Source: Setophaga petechia (taxonomy: Eukaryota > Chordata > Aves > Passeriformes > Parulidae). Taken from it: 64,000 bases of DNA. Location of the stretch: NCBI GenBank assembly GCA_024362935.1, contig JANCRA010000040.1, positions 5,766,001-5,830,000 on the forward strand, given 5' to 3'. Below, piece after piece: positions 36,936 through 46,498 of this stretch (within the stretch, counting starts at the first letter, position 1; every line of letters begins with the position of its first letter). The notes below the pieces were generated by a model. The model did not search any database. It saw only the letters and a program-made list of their open reading frames with translations, and was not told the DNA's origin. The position numbers and the translations under genes were made by a program.

Positions 36936-37901
36936 GAAGTATGCAGTTATGTGTGAGAAAATATCTCTTACCTTTTAAAAGAGTGACCACACTGCTCTGG
37001 CCCTCAACAACCCTCTGCCATTGCAGCCCCAGGGTCTCTCAAGAAAATGCCTTAAATATTATGAGCTTACAGTGCATCCATGTTTAAAGACCATCAAGTT
37101 AATTTTCACTTGGGCCTCAAGTGATAAATCAGGCTCTTACAAGAGATATGTGTCAGAATTAAGTCAGCATGGCATGCAGCTACCCTAACTTCCAACAACT
37201 GGAAGGCAACTACCAATTAACTTTCCTAGATATGCTCATTTTAGGGAACAAACATTGCTCATGTCTTGATCTGAAAATATTGTGTTAGTGGTAAGAATAC
37301 AAAATGCTCTTTCATTGTGTTTTTTCCTCTCTAGATGCTTACTGAATGGATTAAAATAATGGGCATTGTTCCTATGCAAAAATTTTGCTTTCCTGAAAAA
37401 TTGCTGAGTGGGGGAAAAAAAAAAGCTAAGGCTGAATGATTCAGCTGCCTCCTATAAGTAATAAATCTGGAAGGGAAGAGAGTTTACAAGTGATTAATTG
37501 TAATTTCCAAGTGTGAGCACAAGTTTAAAGAAAGAGGAAATGTAGTCAAGTATCTCAAGGAACCCATGTCTCTGTGCTACTAAAAAGAGTATTTCCAGTG
37601 GTATATAGATTTACTTTGTTTTAGTCCTTGACTGGGAAAAATCAGTCCAACACAAGGCTCACTCTTGAAACAAAGTTCACTAGGATGAGTGGTTCTCAAA
37701 GTTCACTGTCGTGGCACTCAGAGGTGGCAAAAGTTCTCTCCAACTTCTTCTGAGTTAACTTACACATAAATATTGCCAACACCCCTTTCTCATACATGCA
37801 TAGTCTCTTAACAAGCAGCACACACAGCTCTGAGAAAAGACTTCAGAATCCATGGAAGCAATAAATACCCAAAAGTAGTAACAAAGAAAGAATGAAAATA
37901 C

Positions 37902-38116
37902 CTCATGATACTTTTTCACAGTTTTCCCCGACACGCAGGTGCAGGATTTCCAGTTTGGAGTGCCACAGCCACAGTTTCCACCACAGCGCTGGACAAGGAG
38001 GCAGCGGGGGAAGAAAACGACGTTTGTCAGCTTCAGCTCCTCCCTTAAATTGACAGAGTAGTTCCTTGGAGTGCAGCTGTAACGCTTCACATCATCATTC
38101 AACCTGTCCAGGTCAA
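37902..38116 (-). CDS. PDGFD: PDGFD exon 6, core of the PDGF/VEGF growth-factor domain
   Basis: This 215-bp exon encodes 71 complete codons plus the last two bases of a Val codon split with exon 5. The acceptor is TTGCATTGCAG (AG at 38118-38117) and the donor is GAG|GTATTT after the residues KKYHE. The product reads DLDRLNDDVKRYSCTPRNYS, then an EELKLTNVVFF stretch, then the family signature PRCLLVQRCGGNCGCG followed by NWKSCTC. These cysteines form most of the cystine knot and the intermolecular bonds of the PDGF-D homodimer. The three-residue spacing between the cysteines of CGGNCGC is the hallmark of PDGF-C and PDGF-D as opposed to PDGF-A and PDGF-B. The protein is secreted as a latent CUB-containing dimer and, after hinge cleavage, activates PDGFR-beta. 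Sequence and length match vertebrate PDGFD closely, and I see no frameshift. Confidence 0.99.
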
Positions 38117-40622
38117 CTGCAATGCAAAGAAGCTTCATTAGTGAGGTGAGTGCAGGACATTCCTTTGGCTGATGCTGCTCCCCGGGCAGTCAATAACACA
38201 GAGTGATGGGGTGCTGGTTGAAAAATATGTGAACTATAGGATTGATTTCTGAACAGATAAACATAAACCTACCAAATTTAAATCATTGCAGGTGGCCATC
38301 CAGGCTATCATCCTTCTCCCACTGACTGCCATAGCATAGATCACGCTGACTATAAAGGTGCAGGGAAGGTTTGCAGTAAAATACTGGCCTGAAAGCTGAG
38401 GACTGGTCATTTTATTTGCTTTGTCACTCCACACAGTTGGATTCTTGGGCAAGAGATTCCACCTCTGGCACGCTCTTCCCTTCTCTGTTTATACCTGGCT
38501 TACTTAGATGCTAAGATCTATTTTTTTTTATTATGAGCAAAAACAAGGTCCTTCCTGTGCTCACTAGAAAAACATTTTTGGGGAGTGATTCATCCCTTCC
38601 ATGGCAAGAGCATTTAGGACAGCCTGCACAACTTTTTTCCTCAAGTTGCCTGTCTATACTGTTTATGAATAGAATTTAGACAGTTCATTTTTAGATGGAG
38701 AAACCAATCTCAGCAGCATTAATTTTATCCAGTGTTACTATAAGAGGCATACAAATAAATAAATTAAATTAATAGGCCCATTGAATGCCAGTAGTTCGTT
38801 GATGTTTAAATGCCTAGTATGTGAGATCTGTCATGTAAACAAGTGGTAAAGCCAGCCATAAAAATAACTTATAGACTATCAAATGTGAGTTTAAATGCTG
38901 TTTCTAGCTTTGGCTTGTAAAGCTAAAACAAAACCAAAAACTGCTTTTATAAATGTATTTTCCACAATTGTGACACAGACAAAAGCAAAAAATTTAATGA
39001 GTTCTATTTTTATAGAAATAGATTTCTTTTTCCTTCCTTCTGTCTTCTTTTTTCCTTAGTATTCTGTCTACCAACTAAGTGTTCAAAGCTCAGTAATTCA
39101 TTCAGGAGTGGGGGGCATGTGAACTTGTGTTGAGTTTGACTCCAAACAGTATTTGCTAACAGAAGCATCAACAGGAAAACAGGATTGGCTCAAATGAGAA
39201 CTGAGATAACAGTCTAGTGTTTGTGAACGTATCAGATTTTCAGGGCATGTTTAACAGGTCAACATAACCTCTGCTTCTGAGAACACTTATGCTTGCGCTT
39301 TAATACTAATATGTGAAACCTTACAACAAAGACACTTTATACTTTCTGTGATTCAGGCCTTGTCAAGATCACTAAGTTAACTGTGGAAAAAGCAGTTGAT
39401 TTGTAAACATCATGCACCTTTACATTCTAACCTGGAGATAATCACAAGGCTGATATGCAAGAGACAAGGATACATAAATATCACAAGTGCTATTATAGAA
39501 AATCATAGCAGATTCACTTTTTTCTGACAAGGTGCTATCTCAGTCAATGGGAATTTAGCAGATAAATTGCTATTTTATAGCAATTATGATACATTCCCCC
39601 ATGAAATCTCAGTGGTTCTCTCCAGAGAGCTAGCATCTCTCCAGAAGAGGTATAGATCATCCTCCTGCTATAAGCACAAAATCAATGGGACTGGTGGTAT
39701 ACTCATGCACTGAAAGAAAAATACACTGTGAGTGTCCTTAGCCAGGACTGGCAAGTCCAGGGTATATTGATTTCTTTGTTTTAACAGATTATATTTTCTT
39801 CTCCACTGCCATTCTTCAAAGCCACCTCTTCTCACTGCAGGCTTTCAGGCTAATTCTTTCCACAAGGAAGTGTTTCCCACACCTCTAAACATTCTCACCA
39901 GGACCTTTGCCATCAGCTTCGCTAACTGGTAAAGGAAAGAACTAGCTGGCTACTATTCACTTCAGCCAACTGAAGTGACAGAAAAATCTACTAAAGGAAT
40001 AAGAGGGCTGAAAATTTGCTGCCTTCATCACTAATGAGACTGCTTGATGGGAGAGCCCAGATCATCCACGCTGACACTGCAGCAATCCAGGGGAATATCT
40101 ATGAGATACTCAGATAAGCAGAAAGGTCTTATTTTAGTGATGTTGAAAATGAAAATGAGTAATCTCAAGCAGAGAAGAAAAGCCTAAATAAACAATTTAA
40201 GAGAGACACAAGTCATCCTCCATTAAAATTCATTGGAAGTAAACACCTACACTCTTTTTTACTCTGCTCTACAGAACTGCAGTACTTGGTGGGAATAAGG
40301 TGAGCATGCAGAGTACTCTGAACAATGTATCCTGTACTCTGGTAGCACCACACTGACACGCAAGAACAGTTCCCATTGCCTAATTAAATCCTAAGCTCTA
40401 GACCACAGTTTATTGCCCCCCAACAAAAGAGCACATTTTATTCTAAAGAATTCTCTCTGCTGAAAGCTTTAATATGCATTTTTTCTTGTCTTTGGATTGT
40501 TTTACTGTCTGGAGCTAGTCCATTTCCTCATCCATATAAGAATGAGATTTTACACTACAGTCAGTTTCATGCATCACTTCACTGCTGTGACTAAAATGTA
40601 ATCGAGCCTTGGTGTGATTGGT

Positions 40623-40651
40623 GTAAAGCAGCTGAAATCCAGCTGCTTTAC
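40623..40651. repeat. Perfect 12-bp inverted repeat with 5-bp loop
   Basis: GTAAAGCAGCTG at 40623-40634 is followed by AAATC and then CAGCTGCTTTAC at 40640-40651, an exact reverse complement. It lies in intron 5, with no T tract or transposon context. Confidence 0.95.
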
Positions 40652-41226
40652 TTATCAAGGACTAAAACCACTGGAGTCCTTAATTTAAAACTAGAACTAA
40701 AAGGTTCTTTAGACTGGACGCAAGTAATTCCCAAGTATTATTGCAGAATATCTGCATCAGAGACAGCTTAAAAGTAAGGCAAACATAAAAGAGATGCACT
40801 GGAGCACTAACCTTGGGGATACTTGGGGCCTAATGTTTGCCCCTTCCTTCCCTTAAATCCTCTGATTAAAACCATCCTCATTTCACATAGCTTTATGGCA
40901 CCTTGAAGCATTCATCAAAATATTTTGTGATTCTATGATCTTAATCAGAGGTAGGCACTGAAATCAGAGACGACAGCTAATGCCAAGTTTTATTCTGAAA
41001 AAGGAGGCCTTAAAGATTGAGAAGAAAACCTCTGCTGCTGATCACTAATTAATTTTAATAAGACAGTTAGTCTGTTAGGGTTGCTTTTAACACTATCTGC
41101 TACAAATTCACATCTGATCATTCTACACTTTTTCATGCATCAGTCACAGAGCAGAGCTAAGGTGTAAGAGATGGCAGCCACCTTGCCATGGTATTCCTAT
41201 ATCACATGTCAAAGCCATCTACAAGA

Positions 41227-41246
41227 CAAGGCAAGGCAAGGCAAGG
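41227..41246 (+). repeat. Short CAAGG tandem repeat, four units
   Basis: Four perfect CAAGG pentamers abut the 5' end of the CR1 copy that starts near 41247. Confidence 0.9.
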
Positions 41247-42058
41247 AGGATTTGGGCAGCTGCAGACTGGTCAGCCTATGATGAAATTAAGGGGCAAATC
41301 CTTCTTGGAAGCAATGCCCAGGCATATGACAGACAAGGGGGTGACTGGGAACATCCAGAATAGATTTAATGAGACCAACCTCAGAACTGGCTCTGATGAG
41401 ACATCTGTCTTGCTGGATGAGGTGAAAGCAGCAGGGGCATCTGCTGATTTTTGAAAGTGATGCATAGCATCCTTGCAGCCAGATTTCTGAGATATAATGG
41501 AATAGGTGGACTACAAATTCAGTAGATAACTGGAATATCTGAAGCTTGATGAAAGTAGTCAGAAATTCCAAGTACATCTGGTAGCTGGTTAATATTTCTG
41601 TTACCAACAGGGTAATGCTGGGGTAAATACTGCTAAAGATCTGCAGGTAAACTAGAGGCACTGTAAAAGCCATCAAAGACATTCAGAGCAGTGCTGTATC
41701 TGACTGAAGCTGTGGTGTGGCTGAACTTGAGTTGGAAAATTCACAAATAAGCTGGAGAGGGACTTTTTACAAGGGCAAGTAGTGATAGGACAAGGGGATA
41801 TTGCTTCATACAAAAAAAAAAAAAAAAAAAGATAGGTTTAGATTAGATATTAGGAAGAAATTCATTACTGTGAGACTGGTGAAACACTGGAAATGGTTAT
41901 CCAGAGAGGTTGCGGATGCCCCATTCCTGGAAGTGTTCTAGGCTGGATGCGTTTTGAGCAACCTGGTCTGGTGCAAGGAGTCTCTCCATAGAAAGGGCAC
42001 TGGAACTGGATGATCTCTAAGTCCCTTCCAGTCCAAACCATTCTGTGATTCTATAATC
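41247..42058 (+). mobile_element. Decayed CR1 LINE with reverse-transcriptase remnant and internal deletion, sense, in intron 5
   Basis: The 5' part (41250-41640) follows CR1 open reading frame 2: 'GCAGACTGGTCAGCC', 'GGGCAAATCCTTCTTGGAAG', 'CAGACAAGGGGGTGACTGGG', 'GCATCCTTGCAGCCAGATTT', 'ATTCAGTAGATAACTGGAA' and 'AGGGTAATGCTGGGG'. The 3' part (about 41752-42058) is the ordinary CR1 tail: 'GTAGTGATAGGACAAGGGGA', 'TTAGATTAGATATTAGGAAG', 'AACTGGATGATCTCTAAGTC' and 'CATTCTGTGATTCTATAATC'. The segment expected between them is missing, so an internal deletion is inferred. A pure run of 19 A (41812-41830) interrupts the tail. The element encodes nothing functional. Confidence 0.9.
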
Positions 42059-42150
42059 TCAGCAATGTAACAAAGAATATTTGGATTACCAACATAATGA
42101 TATTCTCTACAATTATATAGCAATAACAAATGAAATATAATTTTCCAGTC
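42059..42150 (+). repeat. CR1-flanking segment, copy A (partner at 50558-50640)
   Basis: Immediately after the CR1 end, the sequence runs CAGCAATGTAAC, then GAATATTTGGAT, ACAATTATA and CAAATGAAATA, and ends TTTTCCA. The same words, in the same order and with nearly the same spacing, follow the CR1 copy in intron 4. By eye about 80 percent of positions match over 90 bases, with short gaps. Confidence 0.85.
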
Positions 42151-43781
42151 TCATCTTCTGCCGATTAAATCATCTAAATGCTCTGACACTGATGAAATAA
42201 TTCTTCTCCATACCAAATTTTGACCTAATCCTGTAGCTTTTAGACTTCAACACATATGGCTGATGGTTTTGACTGTTCCACTGTGCATGCTTAATGATAT
42301 CACAATAAGCAATTTGTTAAATATACCTGGAAACTTGAGAGCTATGTAATCCTTCTCATGGGAGCTAAGAAGATCTAAGATCTTGCAATTTGCATTTACT
42401 GCAGAATCACAGCACCAAGACAAATCTCCTCAATACAGCAGCTATTATTTTAGAGGAACAAAAGATCAAGTTTTCAGTAGGATTATAACTGTTTTCATGG
42501 AACAAAGGGCAAAATATATAGGCCTATTATGGACTGGCACACCAATTACGAGCTGTGGTACAGGTCAAGTAGCAAAAGCAGGCCAAACTATTGGACACTG
42601 CTTCACTGAAATCAATGGAAAAGAGCAGCTTATTCCAGTGATAAATAACATGCTATAAGTTTCACCAGCATTTTAAAAAAGGGTTTAATAAGAAAATCTT
42701 TCACTGCAGTGACCAACAATTACATCGCGTAACATGAGAGGGAAAATCTCATTTGTCACAGAGAGGGAAGGTAGGAATGTAGATCTGAATTAGATTGTGA
42801 AATGAAGGAACCTGTGCAGTTTGCATGCAACAGACAACTTGGCTCCTAACTGAAGAAGAGTGGGAAAAATATTCTGTTTTTTAAGCCCAGGGAATACTTT
42901 AAATTATCAGCTATTTAAGGAGGCATTCCATGTACTTGGAATATTCAAATTTGCCATGAATGAGCAAGCATTCAGCATTTGTGATGCCTGCACTCCCTGT
43001 CTGGTGCACTGAAACATGCTGGCAGCCATCCCAGAATCTTTCAAGGAAGAGTGCATGGACGTTTGCAGTAATTTATTGGCCACTGCTTGCAAGCCTCCGA
43101 GAAATAACATTAAAATTTTAACTTCTTGCTGGACCATTTTAAGTTATGACAATTAAAAACTATTGTTAAGGACATGGTGAAACTTGCCTGATCTTGGGAA
43201 CTGATTTGGCAGTGAACAGCAGAAACATTCTGTGAAGATTCATGGTTTGACCTCACTATTCCCCTTCCAGAGAGCAGTGTGGCTATGCCAGCAAGTGTTT
43301 ATTTATTTAACTTGTAAAGCTGTCACTGGAGAGAGATGCTATTGCAAGAATGTCCCACCTGATTAGTTTCCTCTGATAGCCAAAGGCTTCTTGTGTATTA
43401 TTTCCAAAGAAAATGAACTTAGAGGAAGGGGTAGTCTTGCTAATTACCAGAATGTATCTATCTACATGTGTTCCTGCTTCCAAGGTTTATTTACGGGAAA
43501 ACAAAAAAAAACCCACTCCATTCCTTTCTAAAGACAACCCCCTTCTCTGGGTACCAGCTCCATGACATTTGTATTTACTTCTATGATGAAAAACAGTGAC
43601 CTTGTTCTTTTTCCTTTCTTTCTTCATTTGTATGGAAACTATTTCACAGGTAGGGGTCTTTTTTTAATTAAAAATCCCTATTCAATGGGAGGTAAGAAAT
43701 CAGAGACAACAGCAAAACATAAATGCAAACAAGTATGTGGGAAATATTTAATATGTTTAATTGGTGGATGGAACTGCTTGC

Positions 43782-43815
43782 AATAGTATCTCTTAGAAGC
43801 TCTTCTAATACTATT
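43782..43815. repeat. Imperfect inverted repeat, 14 paired bases with a 4-base bulge
   Basis: AATAGTA (43782-43788), bulge TCTC, TTAGAAG (43793-43799), loop CT, then CTTCTAATACTATT (43802-43815), which pairs with both left blocks. It is short and may be chance. Confidence 0.8.
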
Positions 43816-44733
43816 AGCCAGATAAATTCATGCTTTCAGAAATTTAAATTAGGATGATGATACTTCCTTGAAACATGTCTGAACTCTCCTCATGACTCTC
43901 TAGAAGAACAGAAACCTGTCTGTGAAGAACTTCAACATAACTGTGGAGCATGGATGTTTACTTCTTTACCTGTGTTCTTGCCATGAACAGCATTAAATAA
44001 CCCAAAAGTGGTATCTTTCTGGAGATGCTTAATATTTGTAATAACCAAATTACTATGACACTGAGATCATCAATATATTACAGAAATGTAAAAGGAATTA
44101 TTTTAAAATAATACTTTTTTTCTAACAACCTAGGATGAACATAAAGCTGAATATTTATCTTTTCAGAATTTCTAAAATGCAGAAATTGGTAGCAAACCTT
44201 TATGAGTATATTTACAACTGCAGAGGTTAATTGAAATAACTATCATATTTTCATGTAGGTGTACACCATACATAGCTTATACAAGGCCTCTCATTTCACA
44301 ATTGTGAAAATCTGAATGTATCTTCTCCTTTCTTTTCTGTCCTGTTCTGCCATCTGGATTGCACTGTGACTTTATGGTCAGCTTTCACTGGAGTGGTTAA
44401 CAGCAAATCTTGCTGAACATATAGAGAATTAAATATCAAACTTCATGTGGTTATTAGTGAGACACATTTCATACCAATATCTCACTTCAATAGTAAGAAA
44501 TGCAATAGAAATTTCAATAGAAATGCAATTTTGGTTTCAGTAGAAAGAAATGCACTTAACTCAATAGAATTGCATCAATATTGTAGAGGTGTGAGATCAG
44601 ATTTTGTAAACTGAATGGAGTTACCATAAATATGGATTTAATCCACACACTCTTCAACTTTCAGGTACTTGCAAGAGATATCTAGGAAAAGACTGATCTG
44701 TATATGCATACATTAATGTTTATGAATAAAAAA

Positions 44734-45512
44734 AATCATAGAATCCTTTGGCCTGAAAAAGGCCTTCAAACATCAAAAATACAACTGTAAATCAAGCACT
44801 GCCATAATAATCTCTAAACCATTATCTCCACATGCCACATCCACACACCTTTTGAATATTTCCAGGGATGGCGTCTCCACCACTTTCCCTGGGTAGTCCA
44901 TTCCAATGCCTGATGACCATTTCTGTGAAACTCATTTCCCTAATACTCAATCTAAACCTCCCCTGTTGTAAGTTCATGCCATTTCCTCTTGTCCTGTCAC
45001 TTGCAGCCTGGGAGAGGAGACCAATCCCAGTTTGGCTGCACCCTCCTGTCAGGCAGCTGCAGAGAGTGATGAGGTCCCCCTGAGTCTCCTTGTCTCCAGG
45101 CTGAACATCCCCAGCTCCCTCAGCTGCTCCTCACAGCACTTGTGCTCCAGACCCTTGCCCAGCTCCGTTGCCCTTCCCTGGACACGCTCCAGCCCCTCAA
45201 TGTCTCTCTTGCACTGAGGGGCCCAGAGCTGAGCACAGGATTGGAGCTGTGGCCTCAGCAGTGCTGGGTACAGGGGGACGGTCACTGCCCTGCTCCTGCT
45301 GGCCACACCTGGCTGATCCAGGCCAGGATGCCATCGGCCTTCTGGGCCACCTGGCCACACTCTGGATCATGTTCAGCCACTGCTGACCAGCACCCTCAGG
45401 TCTTTTTCCACTGGGCAGCTTTCCAGCTCCTGTCCCCAGCTTGCAGCACTGCCTGGGGTTGCTGTGACCCAAGGGCAGGATGCAGAACTCAGCCTTGCTG
45501 AGCCTCATACGA
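44734..45512 (-). mobile_element. CR1 LINE, about 780 bp, antisense, in intron 5
   Basis: It begins with 'AATCATAGAATCCTTTGGCC' (reverse of the 3' end). It continues through 'TTTCCAGGGATGGCGTCTCC', 'CACCACTTTCCCTGGGTAGT', 'CATTTCCTCTTGTCCTGTCA', 'CCCAGCTCCCTCAGCTGCTC', 'CAGTGCTGGGTACAGGGGGA' and 'GATGCCATCGGCCTTCTGGG', and ends near 'AACTCAGCCTTGCTGAGCCT'. It is the least decayed CR1 in the window. Several overlapping open frames of 60-119 codons lie inside it and are not genes. Confidence 0.96.
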
Positions 45513-45647
45513 TTGGCATCAATGCAGCAAGGATGGGAAGAAGCAAGAATGGAGCCAGAGACTACTTTTAAAGAACAAAAGGTTCTGAACTCAAATTTTA
45601 AGATATGAAAACCTACTTAAACGCTGAAAACCAGATTTTGGGCTTTT

Positions 45648-46317
45648 GTTTGTGTCCTAGGGTCACATTATGATGCTTGTATCCCCATTCATGTATTCTG
45701 TTTATGCTGGATATTATGTTTTGTGCCTTTAAGACTGGCTCAGAAGAGTGAAAGTTTTGTTTGGGTTTTTCTTATCAGCCTGGTGGGACACAGAGACAGG
45801 CAGTATTAGTGCTGCTTTTGCTTTTTTGCTTTTGCTTTTTGCTTTGCTCTCTCTCTTGCTCTTGCTTCTGCTTTGCTTCTGCTTGCTTTTGCTCCTGCTT
45901 GCTTTTGCTCCTGCTCATTAGCTAGTTTAGCTAAACAGTCCAAATTGCTTCCTGGACTGTTTCTCCTCTCTTTTCTTTGACCATCCCAAACCTGCTCCGA
46001 ACTGGGACCTGGGAACACCGAGAGTTTCACCGTGTGGCTGCAGCAGCTGCCCCAGCGCCAGAGAGACTGAGAACAGAGCGACCACCCCCCAAGAGAGACT
46101 TTCTGAATTTGTCATCTTTTTCAGAGTGGTGTCATCCAGCATTGCTCATTTTGTGTGCTGGGGGGTGCTGTGCCTGCCAAATAAACAGGTTCTTTCCACT
46201 TCTCTCCAAGGAATCCTTCCCGACCCGGTTGGCGGGAGGGGCCGTGTGGGTTTGCTTTCTGGAGGGGCCCTCCCTTGGAAATTCTCTACCACATTTGCCC
46301 TAAAACAGGACAGTTTG
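45648..46317 (+). mobile_element. Solo LTR of an avian endogenous retrovirus, with 5-bp target-site duplication
   Basis: The LTR body is 45653-46312 (660 bp). It opens TGTCCT and closes AGGACA, a perfect 6-bp inverted terminal repeat, and is flanked by GTTTG at 45648-45652 and GTTTG at 46313-46317. Inside are 'TTTGTGCCTTTAAGACTGGC' (near 45720), a TGCTTTT-type simple repeat (45812-45910), 'GAGTTTCACCGTGTGGCTGC' (near 46021), a polyadenylation signal AATAAA at 46180-46185 and 'TTCTCTCCAAGGAATCCTTC'. This layout matches LTRs I know from songbirds. No internal viral genes remain, so it is a solo LTR. It is in plus orientation, antisense to PDGFD. The retroviral class is not settled: the 5-bp duplication suggests ERVL-like, but the LTR alone does not prove it. 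Confidence 0.92.
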
Positions 46318-46334
46318 TTTGCTTGTTTTTGTTC

Positions 46335-46498
46335 AGAGAGTGGTTCCAGAGAGACTGAGCAGCCTCCATGCTTGGAGATATTAAAAACCTGACTTGACAT
46401 GGTCATGAGCAAACTTCTATTGATGGCCCTGCCTTGAGGAAGGGCATTTAAGTTCCTGAGGTGGCCTCCTACTTAATCTATTCTCCTATTCTGTGAGT
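46335..46498 (+). mobile_element. CR1 LINE 3' fragment, sense, next to the solo LTR
   Basis: Reads 'CCATGCTTGGAGATATTAAA', 'ACCTGACTTGACATGGTCAT', 'GAGCAAACTTCTATTGATGG' and 'CCCTGCCTTGAGGAAGGGCA', ending near 'CTATTCTGTGAG'. This is the CR1 3' region in order, with the last ~40 bases diverged. It starts only about 20 bp after the LTR target-site duplication. Confidence 0.85.

Larger units (their letters stand above)
27213..37901 (-). other. PDGFD: PDGFD intron 6
   Basis: 10,689 bp bounded by the donor after exon 6 (GAG|GTATTT) and the acceptor before exon 7 (CTCCCAG|GTG). It contains a G-quadruplex motif at 28324, a CR1 copy at 29168-29920, T-rich tracts (30250-30291 and 31598-31609), a possible L2-like LINE remnant near 32500-32660 and an ancient CR1/L3-like remnant at 36617-36935. 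The remaining sequence, including the 168-codon open frame at 32750-33256, shows nothing I recognise. Confidence 0.9.

Noticed and set aside
37755..38138. Reading the whole 127-codon minus-strand frame as a protein
   Set aside because: Only 37902-38116 is exonic. The frame runs through both splice sites, so its ends are intron translation.
40920..40942. Possible CR1 3' terminus ('TGTGATTCTATGATC')
   Set aside because: Only about 15 bases match and no CR1 body precedes them, so it is not distinguishable from chance.
45049..45508. Open frames of 103-119 codons
   Set aside because: They lie within the CR1 copy at 44734-45512, which explains the sequence fully.
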